Assembly (NCBI GenBank): GCA_041441915.1
Contig: JASDRS010000001.1
Location: forward strand, 1-64,000
DNA: 64,000 bases
Source: UBA10365 sp041441915
GTDB taxonomy: Bacteria > Pseudomonadota > Alphaproteobacteria > Rhodobacterales > Rhodobacteraceae
Reading direction: 5' to 3'
How positions within the stretch are numbered: position 1 is the stretch's first letter; each line of letters opens with the position of its first letter. The position numbers and the translations under genes are program-made. This document shows positions 34,978-44,013 of this stretch, in pieces. The notes beneath the pieces were generated by a model. It was not told where the DNA came from. It saw only the letters and a program-made list of their open reading frames with translations, and ran no database searches.

Positions 34978-35769
34978 TTAATGGCCCAAAATCTGACTTA
35001 AGAACATTTTTGTTCTATCAGATTGCGGATTATTGAAGAATTCCAAAGGTTCATTTTCTTCAATTATTTGGCCCTCATCCATAAAAACTACACGGTTTGC
35101 GACAGCTTGAGCGAAGCCCATTTCATGGGTGACGCATATCATGGTCATGCCCTCTTCAGCCAAAGCTATCATAGTGTCGAGCACCTCTTTAATCATTTCA
35201 GGATCGAGAGAACTGGTGGGTTCGTCAAACAACATGATGCGCGGCTTCATGCAAAGGCTCCGAGCGATAGCAACGCGCTGTTGCTGGCCGCCAGACAACT
35301 GACCTGGGTATTTAAGCGCTTGCTCGGGAATTTTAACCTTTTCAAGAAAATGCATCGCCACTTCTTCAGCCTCTTTTTTAGGCGTTTTACGGACCCAGAT
35401 AGGCGCCAGAGTACAGTTTTCCAAAATCGTCAAATGTGGAAATAAGTTGAAATGTTGAAATACCATGCCAACTTCAGATCGCACCTTGTCAATGTTTTTT
35501 AGGTCTGATGTTAGTTCAGTTCCATCAACAACAATTCTGCCCTGCTGATGCTCTTCCAAGCGATTAATACAGCGAATGAGAGTGGATTTACCTGAACCCG
35601 AAGGTCCACAAATCACAATGCGTTCACCCTGCAGCACATTCATATTTATATCGCGCAGCACGTGGAATTTTCCAAACCATTTATTCATTCCAGAAATTTC
35701 AATTGCTATTTTATCTTCAACAAGGTTTTGAGACCGTTTGATATTACTTTTGGTAATTGGACCAGGCAT
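34978..35769 (-). CDS. aapP: General L-amino acid ABC transporter, ATPase AapP
   Basis: ATP-binding subunit, 263 residues. Walker A is CGPSGSGKSTLIRC, the ABC signature is YPGQLSGGQQQRVA, Walker B is RIMLFDEPTSSLDPE, and the switch His is in VTHEMGFA. It closely resembles the polar amino-acid uptake family (PAAT). It is the last gene of aapJ-aapQ-aapM-aapP, 11 bases after aapM, and energises import of a broad range of L-amino acids. Convergent with the SixA-like gene. Confidence 0.94.
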   Translation of the reverse strand: MPGPITKSNIKRSQNLVEDKIAIEISGMNKWFGKFHVLRDINMNVLQGERIVICGPSGSGKSTLIRCINRLEEHQQGRIVVDGTELTSDLKNIDKVRSEVGMVFQHFNLFPHLTILENCTLAPIWVRKTPKKEAEEVAMHFLEKVKIPEQALKYPGQLSGGQQQRVAIARSLCMKPRIMLFDEPTSSLDPEMIKEVLDTMIALAEEGMTMICVTHEMGFAQAVANRVVFMDEGQIIEENEPLEFFNNPQSDRTKMFLSQILGH

Positions 35770-35780
35770 GAATATGCTCC

Positions 35781-37079
35781 TCAGCGATTATCTGTATTTA
35801 GTTTATGTTCAAGATAAATGGAATAGCGCGACATGCTAAAGCAGAAAACGAAGAAGCAGAGGGCAATAAATCCATAAAGTTCCCAAACAACACCATTCCA
35901 GTCACTGTGCGCACGTATTGCACCGGCAAAACCGATGGGATCCAAAATTCCAATAAACACCACGAGTGTAGTATCCTTGAACGTAGCAATGTAAGTATTA
36001 ATTATTCCTGGAATAGATATTCTTAGGGCTTGCGGCATAATTATTAGTCTCTGGGATTGCCAGTAATCAAGGCCTAACGCATTTGCTGCCTCCTGCTGCC
36101 CGCGATCTATTGCTGCCAAGCCACCTCTTATAATTTCAGCCATATAAGCTGTTGAAAATATAGTAACCATTATGATTACCCTTAGGGTTATATCAAAACT
36201 GGTTCCAGGAGGCAGAAAATAATTCAGCAGCAGGCTCGCGGTAAAAAGAAGGGTAATCAAAGGAACTCCGCGAATGAACTCTATAAACATCACACAAACC
36301 CATCGCACTAGCGGCATGTCTGACTTGCGACCTAAAGCCAAAAGAACGCCTAACGGCAGTGAAGCGCTGATGCCTGTCACTCCAATAACTATGGAGATCA
36401 TAAAACCACCAAAAGATTCAGACCTTATATCTGAAATATTGATTGGGAAAAACTGCGAAAGTAAATCCACAATTGGATCAGTAGCGTTAGACCACCAAAG
36501 CAAAGGCACTAAGATTGCCGCTAAGACGGCTACTATAGTAGATTTGCTATTTATTACTTGAAATATCAAATAGCCCAGCCCAAAGCCTGCCATCACGACT
36601 ACCACAAACCAAGCTGTCCCGCCCCAAAGCAACCAAAACGAAACCGCAGGAAAAAAGAAGGGGATCCACAAGAGGCGCCTAGGCAAGGCAGGAAATAATA
36701 TTGGAGCTAATGCAAACAACATCAATATAAATGTAATTGCTAGACGCCAATAAGCGTCTTTCGGGTAGAAACCAAATAAAAGCTGGTGCCCACGATCTCT
36801 GATGATCGCAAAACAAGCGCCTTCTTCCCCCATCAGTATCTCGCGACACTCAGAGAGAGAACCAGCATTCCAAATTGAATTCAAGAACCAAGGCGACAGA
36901 ACGCTGACAAACGAAAACAAGAAATAACTGCTTACCACAGTTAAAAATACATTTAGCGGGCTCGAAAGTAAATTTTCTTTAATCCAAGCTATACCGCTGA
37001 ATACATTTTCAGGTGGCGACATCTCATTCAGAATGGAAGTCCTAACATAAGCCTTTTTATACTTATCATGACTGGCCAT
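35781..37079 (-). CDS. aapM: General L-amino acid ABC transporter, permease AapM
   Basis: Inner-membrane permease, 432 residues with about eight membrane segments. The HisM-type coupling loop is in EAANALGLDYWQSQRLIIMPQALRISIPG, read by its EAA-x-x-x-G core. The N terminus carries long non-homologous helices, typical of AapM. The ATG is immediately after the aapQ stop (no gap). The stretch 35781-38333 looks more A/T-rich than its neighbours. Confidence 0.92.
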   Translation of the reverse strand: MASHDKYKKAYVRTSILNEMSPPENVFSGIAWIKENLLSSPLNVFLTVVSSYFLFSFVSVLSPWFLNSIWNAGSLSECREILMGEEGACFAIIRDRGHQLLFGFYPKDAYWRLAITFILMLFALAPILFPALPRRLLWIPFFFPAVSFWLLWGGTAWFVVVVMAGFGLGYLIFQVINSKSTIVAVLAAILVPLLWWSNATDPIVDLLSQFFPINISDIRSESFGGFMISIVIGVTGISASLPLGVLLALGRKSDMPLVRWVCVMFIEFIRGVPLITLLFTASLLLNYFLPPGTSFDITLRVIIMVTIFSTAYMAEIIRGGLAAIDRGQQEAANALGLDYWQSQRLIIMPQALRISIPGIINTYIATFKDTTLVVFIGILDPIGFAGAIRAHSDWNGVVWELYGFIALCFFVFCFSMSRYSIYLEHKLNTDNR

Positions 37080-38333
37080 CTAGCGGTCCTCCAGTTGGAC
37101 TGACCGATTATATAAGTTCATTCCGGCCGATATGAGCAAACTTAATACCAAGTAGGTCGCCATCAGTAACAACATGCATTCTAGCTCTCGGCCCGTCTGA
37201 TTTAATGTGATGCCACCAAGTGTCGCTCTAACATCCATATAACCGACACCAATCGCTAAAGACGTATTTTTCGTAATATTGAGATATTGCGAAATCAAGG
37301 GTGGAATTATTACCCGTAGCGCTTGAGGCAATATTACCAACTTCGTTGTTGTAGTCGGTCGAATCCCCAACGCAAAGGCGGCCTCAGTTTGTCCTTTTGA
37401 GATAGCCAGGATTCCACCGCGTACGTTTTCCGCAATATACGATCCTGTATAAACAGAAAGTGCCAACCACATAGCACCAAAAGAATTTCGGATATATCCA
37501 CCACCCTTAAAATTAAACCCTTTAAGAGTTGGATAGTCTAAATTGCATTCAAATACGAACAAAACAACCGTGATAGGTACTAATATTATAATACCTGATT
37601 TCCACCACGTAACAGGTCTAATGCCACTGCTGATTTGCTCAAGATTGGCATGTCGAATGAACCTTCTATTTACAAAAAAACTGCCTAATAAGACCGCTAA
37701 AACTAGGATAAAGTTTAAATTAAACGTAAGTCCTAGAAACTCAAATTGGCCCAGTGAGTTAACAAAGTATGGGGTCGGAATGTAAATACCCCGATTGGTA
37801 ATCGCCAGACTATCAAATAAATACATCGATGCGGTAGGATCCAAACCCTTAAATTCCCGAGGTGCAGGCGTAATTTCCGTCAATACTGCAAAAATAACTA
37901 GTATCCACAAAAGGAGAGGCACATTTCTGAAAGCCTCAACATAAAAAGTCATTATCCGCGCTACTAGCCAGTTTTTTGACAAACGCAGAACGCCCGCTGT
38001 AACGCCAATTAACGTTGCCGTAATGCAGGAAACTATTGCTAAAACTAAAGTGTTCAATAGTCCGATCAACCACGCTCGCGAATGACTGCTATCATTGGTG
38101 TAATCGATCAAACGTTGGTTTATATCATATCCTGCCCTTACACCAAGAAACGAAAAGTTAATATCTTTACCCTTGGCTGCCAAATTTGTAATGGTATTGT
38201 CTACTAGCCAGACCGCCATTCCCATAAAACAAAACAAGAAAATAACTTGAATTGTTAGGGCTCTGAAACGTTGATCATAGAGCAGCATACTAAGCTGGAA
38301 GTTATCAGATGCACTTTTAATTGTAGTAGACAT
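37080..38333 (-). CDS. aapQ: General L-amino acid ABC transporter, permease AapQ
   Basis: Inner-membrane permease partner of AapM, 417 residues. The EAA loop is in TEAAFALGIRPTTTTKLVILPQALRVIIPP, read by its EAA-x-x-x-G core, and DxxxxLGGI-like sequence (MDVRATLGGITLNQTGRE) precedes the C-terminal helices. An N-terminal periplasmic-facing insertion of the AapQ type follows the first helix. It lies 120 bases after aapJ, across a strong terminator-like hairpin (38406-38441). Confidence 0.92.
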   Translation of the reverse strand: MSTTIKSASDNFQLSMLLYDQRFRALTIQVIFLFCFMGMAVWLVDNTITNLAAKGKDINFSFLGVRAGYDINQRLIDYTNDSSHSRAWLIGLLNTLVLAIVSCITATLIGVTAGVLRLSKNWLVARIMTFYVEAFRNVPLLLWILVIFAVLTEITPAPREFKGLDPTASMYLFDSLAITNRGIYIPTPYFVNSLGQFEFLGLTFNLNFILVLAVLLGSFFVNRRFIRHANLEQISSGIRPVTWWKSGIIILVPITVVLFVFECNLDYPTLKGFNFKGGGYIRNSFGAMWLALSVYTGSYIAENVRGGILAISKGQTEAAFALGIRPTTTTKLVILPQALRVIIPPLISQYLNITKNTSLAIGVGYMDVRATLGGITLNQTGRELECMLLLMATYLVLSLLISAGMNLYNRSVQLEDR

Positions 38334-38405
38334 CTTTACCTTTTCCTAAACACAAAGTTGCCCTTATCCCTAGGGATAGGACAACAGATAACACCGATTT
38401 ATAAC

Positions 38406-38441
38406 TTAAAAATAAAAAGGGCGCACCAAAATGATGCGCCC
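38406..38441 (-). terminator. Rho-independent terminator between aapJ and aapQ
   Basis: On the minus strand, GGGCGCA and TGCGCCC form a 7-bp stem around a 9-base loop, followed by TTTTTATTTTT. This is the normal position for a partial terminator in binding-protein operons, letting the periplasmic protein be made in excess of the permease subunits. Confidence 0.8.
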
Positions 38442-38453
38442 AGAAAAATATTC

Positions 38454-39470
38454 TTAACGGAACGGTGGGGCGTATTGAAGGCCACCTTGGGTCCATTGAG
38501 CATTCAAGCCACGTGCCAACCCAATCGGAGTTGATTCGCCAATGTTAGCTTCAAATATTTCGCCATAATGGCCAGCTACACTGATGGAACGTAATGCCCA
38601 GTCTTTGTCGAGACCAATCATAGCGCCCAAATCACCTTCAGTACCCAACAATCTGTTGATCTCTGGATTATTAGTGCCTTTTACTAATTCACCAATATTT
38701 GCTGACGTGACACCAAGCTCTTCAGCTGCAATCAGTGAATATAGCGTGAAGCTTACAATATCACCCCACTGGTTGTCCCCATGCCGGACAAGTGGACCAA
38801 GGGGCTCTTTAGAAATAATTTCTGGCAAAACGATGTGATTTTCTGGATCAGCAAATGCTGCACGTGTGGCAGCTAATCCAGAAGCATCCGTTGTGTAAAC
38901 GTCGCAAGCATTTGCTAAATACTGCTGTTGAGCTTCAGCATTTGTTTCAATAGGCACCGGCTCATATGACATATTGTTGGACTTAAAATAGTCAGCCAAG
39001 TTAAGTTCTGTAGTAGTGCCAGTTTGAATGCAAATTGTTGCACCATCGAGTTCTTTAGCAGAAGAGACGCCCAACGCCTTATTAACCATAAAGCCTTGTC
39101 CATCATAATAGTTTATTCCGACAAAGTCGAACTTCAGATCAGCGTCTCGAGAAAAAGTCCACGTAGTATTGCGAGCCAACATATCAATTTCGCCAGATGC
39201 AAGCGCCGAGAAACGCGTAGAACCAGTCGTAGTGACAAATTTAACCTTAGTTGAATCACCTAATACAGCCGCCGCAACGCTACGACAAATAGCTACATCA
39301 AAGCCCTGCCATACACCTGCAGCGTCTGGCATAGCGAAGCCGTTCACACCCGTTGAGACACCACAGTTCAATTCACCACGCGCTTTAACATCGTCTAGAG
39401 TGCTTGCGGACACAGCACCTGCGACAAATGCAGTCGCGACGAACGTGCCGACTAATATCGCTTTTTTCAT
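38454..39470 (-). CDS. aapJ: General L-amino acid-binding protein AapJ
   Basis: Periplasmic solute-binding protein, 338 residues, for the aapJQMP importer. A signal peptide is clear (MKKAILVGTFVATAFVAGA, cleavage near AVSA-STLDD). The mature SBP_bac_3 domain includes ELNCGVSTGVNGFA, the ligand-pocket stretch IDMLARNTTWTFSRD, and TGTTTELNLADYF. First and probably most abundant gene of the operon. The leader upstream has two hairpins (39492-39530). Confidence 0.94.
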   Translation of the reverse strand: MKKAILVGTFVATAFVAGAVSASTLDDVKARGELNCGVSTGVNGFAMPDAAGVWQGFDVAICRSVAAAVLGDSTKVKFVTTTGSTRFSALASGEIDMLARNTTWTFSRDADLKFDFVGINYYDGQGFMVNKALGVSSAKELDGATICIQTGTTTELNLADYFKSNNMSYEPVPIETNAEAQQQYLANACDVYTTDASGLAATRAAFADPENHIVLPEIISKEPLGPLVRHGDNQWGDIVSFTLYSLIAAEELGVTSANIGELVKGTNNPEINRLLGTEGDLGAMIGLDKDWALRSISVAGHYGEIFEANIGESTPIGLARGLNAQWTQGGLQYAPPFR

Positions 39471-39491
39471 TTTATACCTCTTCCTGAATTG

Positions 39492-39530
39492 CCATCCTGC
39501 TGGATGGGATCAAAGTAGCCCCGAAGGGCT
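39492..39530 (-). promoter_or_regulatory. Two small hairpins in the aapJ leader
   Basis: CCATCC-TGCT-GGATGG (39492-39507) and AGCCC-CGAA-GGGCT (39517-39530) form two short stems in the 5' leader of aapJ. The ribosome site lies between the first hairpin and the start. A stabilising or regulatory role is possible. Further upstream, on the minus strand, three TTGAC elements occur between about 39590 and 39670, so several promoters may feed the operon, but no clear -10 match stands out. Confidence 0.35.
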
Positions 39531-39686
39531 TAAGAACAATTACGGAGTAATCCGTTTGTGAGTTTACTCTCAAACCATCTTGGGCAATCGGTCAAGAGAT
39601 TGTCACGAAAATTCGAACGTTTTGTCAAATTAATTACAAATTAACCTTTTATTTTGTCTATTGGTCAAGAATTTAGAGTAAAATTA

Positions 39687-40412
39687 TCATGTGCCCACTA
39701 TTCGCAAACAGTCTAAGAATCGTGCAGCGAGGAAAAGGTCCTCTCGCCGCACAGTTTCGGCGGCAATTGCCTCATCGTCCGCACCCCACTGTTCATTTTG
39801 CCAGGTTTCGTCAATACGAGAAACCTCCCATATATCGGCTACAGAAAGATTTGATTCCATCACTGCCAGTGCCAAAATCAATGACCCGCTAATAGCCACA
39901 AGATCATGCAGCGCAGCAATCTCAAAATGCCCAAAGCTATGAACCACTGCACGCAATTTTTCCACACTGACCAGGTCTTGTTGCAGGGGCATAACACCCG
40001 ATTGCACAGCCAGAGGGGCATTGAAGCGACGCTGGGTCCATTTTAAAACAGGGTCCCAAGCTTCGGCCTGCCGATTGATTAATTCCTGGGGATGGGTGGC
40101 TCGGTAGCACAAAAGGTCCGACGCGCCATAGGCCGCCACAAAGTCAGCCACTTCTTTAAATTGCACCAATACCTTGTCGATGGCCGAATTGGCCATGCGG
40201 GTAAATGGCATTGTTTCGGGGCGTATCAGCTTTTCTTGAGCTAGCCATTCTGCTAAAATAGCCTCGGCCAACGCTTGGGTTGGCACGACCAGGGCAGACT
40301 TAGCGGGCGTTTTTATCGGGCGCCCATCAAGGTTCACACCAAAGCCACCCTCAATTTTTACCGCGGCGCCGCTTGTCCAAAATCGTTTGGCGGCCCAAGT
40401 CGTTGCGCTCAT
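39687..40412 (-). CDS. ATP12-family F1-ATPase assembly chaperone
   Basis: A 241-residue ATP12-type chaperone that binds the F1 alpha subunit during assembly in mitochondria and Alphaproteobacteria. Typical features are VNLDGRPIKTPAKSALVVPTQALAEAI, WLAQEKLIRPETMPFTRMANSAID, and the central YGASDLLCYRA. Its start codon overlaps the stop of the RluA gene by four bases. Bacterial homologues are inferred, not tested here, to help F1 assembly. Confidence 0.88.
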   Translation of the reverse strand: MSATTWAAKRFWTSGAAVKIEGGFGVNLDGRPIKTPAKSALVVPTQALAEAILAEWLAQEKLIRPETMPFTRMANSAIDKVLVQFKEVADFVAAYGASDLLCYRATHPQELINRQAEAWDPVLKWTQRRFNAPLAVQSGVMPLQQDLVSVEKLRAVVHSFGHFEIAALHDLVAISGSLILALAVMESNLSVADIWEVSRIDETWQNEQWGADDEAIAAETVRREDLFLAARFLDCLRIVGT

Positions 40413-41458
40413 ACAGGATCATCCGTCCAAGGATTTTCAGGCACATCACTCTCTTTCCAATCCAGTGTCTTCCATGTGCGAGCCATGTGTTCCGGCAACG
40501 GAGCTTTAAAGGCCATCAATTTCTTGGAAATAGGATGTTCCACTGACAAAGAGCGCGCGTGTAAATGCAGCTTACGGCTAATGTCGCCACCAAGCTGCGC
40601 TCCCCATCCATCGCCCACATTTTCTTGGCTCGAGCCACCATATTTCCCATCACCAATGATTGGATGGCCCATTTCACTCATATGAGCACGCAATTGATGC
40701 GTGCGCCCCGTAATCGGCGATATAGCCACCCATGAAAGGCGTGTGCCCAAAACATGCAGCAGAGCATAATCAGTATGCGCGCGCTTAGCGTCGGGATAAT
40801 CAGCCATTTTGGCAGGATGCACGCAAATCATCTTTTCGCCTTCGCCGCCACGGCCGTGGCCGGGGGCTTTCATCAAACCATATTTGATAGATCCCATTTT
40901 GGGATACGGTACGCCCGCTACAATGGCCCAATAGACTTTTATAGTGTTGCGATGCCGGAAGCTTTCAGACAAAGTACGCGCGACCCTATCGGTGCGCGCC
41001 AAAAGCAAGACACCAGATGTGTCTTTATCAAGCCGGTGCACCAGTTTGGGGCGCTGTTTATAGCCAAATTTCAGCGCTTCGGTCAAACCGTCAACATGGC
41101 GATCGCCCTGCCCAGATCCGCCCTGTGAAGGAAGGCCGGCAGGCTTATTGATAACAATCATGTCATCGTCGCGGTAAAGCACGCATGCTTGGATCATCAT
41201 CGTATCTGAACGGCTTACGCTGTCTTTCATTGGGCGAGATGGCGCATCATTTGCTGGCAAAGGCGGCACGCGCACTTCCATCCCCGGCGCCACACGATCT
41301 GACGGCTTAGCCCTTGCGCCGTCAACACGCACTTGGCCGGTGCGGCACAGCTTTTCAACTGCGCCTTGGGTCAAATGAGGAAAGCGGCGCTTGAACCAGC
41401 GATCCAGCCTTTGTTCGCCTTCGTCCTCAGATACGGTTAGCAATTTAACCAAGCTCAT
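40409..41458 (-). CDS. RluA-family pseudouridine synthase
   Basis: Pseudouridine synthase of 349 residues with an N-terminal S4 RNA-binding domain (RLDRWFKRRFPHLTQGAVEKL) and a catalytic domain. The active-site Asp is in LVHRLDKDTSGVLLLARTD. The resemblance is to the RluC/RluD branch acting on 23S rRNA. The start at 41458 (MSLVKLLTV) is chosen because the family begins here. The extra 21 residues to 41521 are the crcB tail read in another frame. Overlaps the ATP12 gene at its end. Confidence 0.92.
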   Translation of the reverse strand: MSLVKLLTVSEDEGEQRLDRWFKRRFPHLTQGAVEKLCRTGQVRVDGARAKPSDRVAPGMEVRVPPLPANDAPSRPMKDSVSRSDTMMIQACVLYRDDDMIVINKPAGLPSQGGSGQGDRHVDGLTEALKFGYKQRPKLVHRLDKDTSGVLLLARTDRVARTLSESFRHRNTIKVYWAIVAGVPYPKMGSIKYGLMKAPGHGRGGEGEKMICVHPAKMADYPDAKRAHTDYALLHVLGTRLSWVAISPITGRTHQLRAHMSEMGHPIIGDGKYGGSSQENVGDGWGAQLGGDISRKLHLHARSLSVEHPISKKLMAFKAPLPEHMARTWKTLDWKESDVPENPWTDDPV

Positions 41459-41816
41459 AGACAAACCCCGCACGCGAAAAATGCGCCAAGTGCCACGGCC
41501 CCAAAACCGGGCCACCTGCATAAGCCAGGGCCCGCGAGCCTTGCGCTGAATGCAGAACTTTGAGCGTGTCGAACGAAAAGGTGGTAAAGGCGCCCGAAAA
41601 CCCCATGATCAACAAATGCGCATACTGCGGCGCACAGCGCGTACCCAGAAAAACCACAGCCAAAATTCCAGTGTAGAAAGAACTTACTACATTGACCGCC
41701 ATAGATCCCACAAAAAACTTCACTCCAAACAGACGCCTAGCCATCGTCACCGTTAGATAGCGGGCCATAGCGCCACGGGCGCCCCCTAAGGTAACTTTGA
41801 TCAGCGTACAAAACAT
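41445..41816 (-). CDS. crcB: CrcB/Fluc-family fluoride channel, probably frameshifted tail
   Basis: A 123-residue CrcB-like membrane protein, normally a dimeric fluoride exporter with four helices. LGGARGAMARY and the FTTFS motif that lines the pore are present, but the usual VNVLGSF is VNVVSSF and residues after FTTFS are shortened. The last 23 residues (GPWHLAHFSRAGFVYELG) are not membrane-like. In another frame the DNA reads GAVALGAFFACGVCL and stops with TGA overlapping the downstream ATG (ATGA), as expected of the original end. I infer a single-base shift near 41500. Confidence 0.7.
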   Translation of the reverse strand: MFCTLIKVTLGGARGAMARYLTVTMARRLFGVKFFVGSMAVNVVSSFYTGILAVVFLGTRCAPQYAHLLIMGFSGAFTTFSFDTLKVLHSAQGSRALAYAGGPVLGPWHLAHFSRAGFVYELG

Positions 41817-41875
41817 CCGCGCTGCATGAGCCTTGCCTGCGCTTTTGTCAACCTAAGGCAAAAAATATTGAATTT

Positions 41876-43195
41876 CTAAGAAGCATCCTGGCGTCTGGCC
41901 CTTAGCTTGACGAAATAATCAAGCCGTTTTTTCAGTTCGCGTTCAAAACCCCGTTCGACAGGCGCATAAAGCACAGGTCTGCGCATGTCATCTGGAAAAT
42001 AATTTTGCCCCGAGAAACCATCTTCAGCATCGTGGTCATAGGCATATCCCCTGCCAAAGCCGATGTCTTTCATCAGCCGCGTGGGCGCATTTAAAATATG
42101 TTTGGGCGGCATCAAAGATCCTGCTTCTTTTGCCGCATGACGCGCCGCCTTATAGGCCGTGTAAACCGCGTTGGATTTGGGGGCCAAGGACAAATAGACC
42201 AACGCTTGCGCCAAGGCCAGCTCCCCTTCTGGCGAACCCAATCGCTCGTAGGTCTGCCAAGCATCAAGGCAATAGCTTTGCGCCTGTGGATCGGCGAGAC
42301 CAATATCTTCAACAGCCATGCGGGTGATGCGGCGAGCCAAAAAACGCGGATCCTCACCACCCTCGAGCATACGTGCAAACCAGTAAAGGGCAGCGTCAGG
42401 GTCAGATCCCCGCACCGACTTATGCAGCGCCGAAATCAGATTATAGTGCTCTGTTCCCAACTTGTCATATTTCGCTACACGGCGCATCAAGCGGATCGAT
42501 AATTGGTCGCGATCTAGCGGGGCGAGCAAGCTCCAAGACATGACCTGTTCGATCAGGTTTAGAGCCGCGCGCCCATCGCCATCAGCCATTTCTAAAAGAG
42601 CTTCGCGGGCGGGAGCATTCAAGGGCAAGGCGCGGCTCAATTCTTGTTCGGCCCGCTGCGCCATCAGTTCTAGATCTGATAAAGACAAACGTTCTAGTGT
42701 AATGACAGAGGCCCGCGACAAAAGCGCAGCATTTAGCTCAAACGACGGATTTTCTGTGGTCGCACCAACCAAGAGAATGGTGCCATCTTCCATATAGGGC
42801 AAGAAGCCATCTTGCTGGACCCTATTAAAGCGGTGAACCTCATCCACGAATAAAAGTGTGCCTTTACCGTTGCCGCGCCTAAGTTTAGCGCTGTCAAACA
42901 CTTTGCGCAGTTCCGGCACACCGGTAAAAATGGCTGAGATTTGCACAAAGTCCAAATCAGTCTGCGCAGCAAGCAGCCGGGCAATGGTCGTTTTTCCGAC
43001 CCCGGGAGGGCCCCACAGCACCAAGGACGATAGACTTTTTGCCACCAGCATCGCGCCCAAAGGACCATCTGGTGACAAAACATGCCTTTGTCCGATTACT
43101 TCGTCCAAAGCCTTCGGACGCAAACGATCAGCCAAGGGCCGAGGTGCACTTGGATGAGGCGTAGGGTTATGCGGAGCATCAAATAAATCTATCAT
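41876..43195 (-). CDS. rarA: Replication-associated recombination protein RarA (MgsA)
   Basis: AAA+ ATPase of 439 residues acting at stalled replication forks, related to clamp-loader subunits. Walker A is LWGPPGVGKTTIARLL, Walker B is LLFVDEVHRFN, and sensor regions follow in GATTENPSFELN. The C-terminal tetramerisation part includes SVRGSDPDAALYWFARMLEGGEDP. In related genomes a DegQ-like protease often lies between rplQ and rarA; here that interval has no gene. Confidence 0.94.
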   Translation of the reverse strand: MIDLFDAPHNPTPHPSAPRPLADRLRPKALDEVIGQRHVLSPDGPLGAMLVAKSLSSLVLWGPPGVGKTTIARLLAAQTDLDFVQISAIFTGVPELRKVFDSAKLRRGNGKGTLLFVDEVHRFNRVQQDGFLPYMEDGTILLVGATTENPSFELNAALLSRASVITLERLSLSDLELMAQRAEQELSRALPLNAPAREALLEMADGDGRAALNLIEQVMSWSLLAPLDRDQLSIRLMRRVAKYDKLGTEHYNLISALHKSVRGSDPDAALYWFARMLEGGEDPRFLARRITRMAVEDIGLADPQAQSYCLDAWQTYERLGSPEGELALAQALVYLSLAPKSNAVYTAYKAARHAAKEAGSLMPPKHILNAPTRLMKDIGFGRGYAYDHDAEDGFSGQNYFPDDMRRPVLYAPVERGFERELKKRLDYFVKLRARRQDAS

Positions 43196-43969
43196 AGCGC
43201 CACCCTAAAAGTGGATCCAACCAGACGAAAGGCTTTTACGCAGACAAATAAAAAAAATGCGGATTTAGTGGAGTTTCGTCGCCATGCTAATGGACACGCA
43301 AACGCAATTATTTTCATCCATATGCAAAAGACGGCCCGCTAACTATTCCAGTCGAGTACAACGCGGCGCGCCAAACAGCACTATTTTTCTGGAATGATCC
43401 CTAAGACAAGGGCTCCCTTAAATGTCATGCCGAATTAGCCATTTTATTGACCGCTGTATTTGTACCTGAAACCGCAAACTTTCTGTAACACGATCAGACA
43501 CGTTAACCCAAATATACGGACACAAAGCCCTGAAAGGTCCAATTTGCGCATCTCAGACCATATAAGTATAAATTCCGCATTTATGAGTGGTAAGCGTTAC
43601 TGCCACACCCCCATAACGGCGTCACTATCCTGCACCGCCACCCACCAAATTGCCAGCGTGGCATATTGCTTAAGCCCCATTCCATCTGATAGTATCAACC
43701 AAACTTATGACCAAAAAACTAGGGGTCACGAAGGAAAAATCCATCATAAAGCTTTACCCATTTTTTAATGGTAGGCACGTTTATAATCCAAGACATAGAT
43801 AAACCTAATAAGGAAGCCAACCATTTAAAAAATAGCGGCTATAGAACCCAGTTATCCAAACAATACTACAAACTACTTAGTAAATTAATATACACTATAA
43901 AAGATATCTACTCTTCACAGAGTATACCCAACCACTAGGGCTAACAATTTAGTGATAAAAGAATTTGAC
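43196..43969. other. Long gene-free A/T-rich region
   Basis: About 770 bases between rarA and rplQ without a convincing gene on either strand. A 102-codon frame on the plus strand (43460-43768) has no recognisable family, no ribosome site and a composition like random sequence. On the minus strand, short readable pieces such as MGLKQYATLAIWWVAVQ have no match I recognise. The last 200 bases are strongly A/T-rich. It may be the site of a deleted or eroded gene. Confidence 0.55.
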
Positions 43970-44003
43970 CCGCCCTAATGGGCGGCAGACCATTTTTAGG
44001 TCT
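43970..44003 (-). terminator. Terminator region after rplQ
   Basis: Two adjacent hairpins on the minus strand: AGACC/GGTCT (43987-44003), then CCGCCC-ATTA-GGGCGG (43970-43985), followed by GTCAAATTCTTTT. They lie just after the rplQ stop and should end the ribosomal superoperon. Confidence 0.75.
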
Positions 44004-44013
44004 AGGCAAAACC

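Noticed and set aside
43460..43768. 102-codon plus-strand frame as a gene
   Set aside because: No ribosome site, no family resemblance and a composition typical of noncoding sequence in this window.
43845..43870. AGTTATCCAAA as a DnaA box and origin candidate
   Set aside because: A single imperfect match in an A/T-rich gap, with no cluster of boxes and no dnaA, dnaN or parAB nearby.
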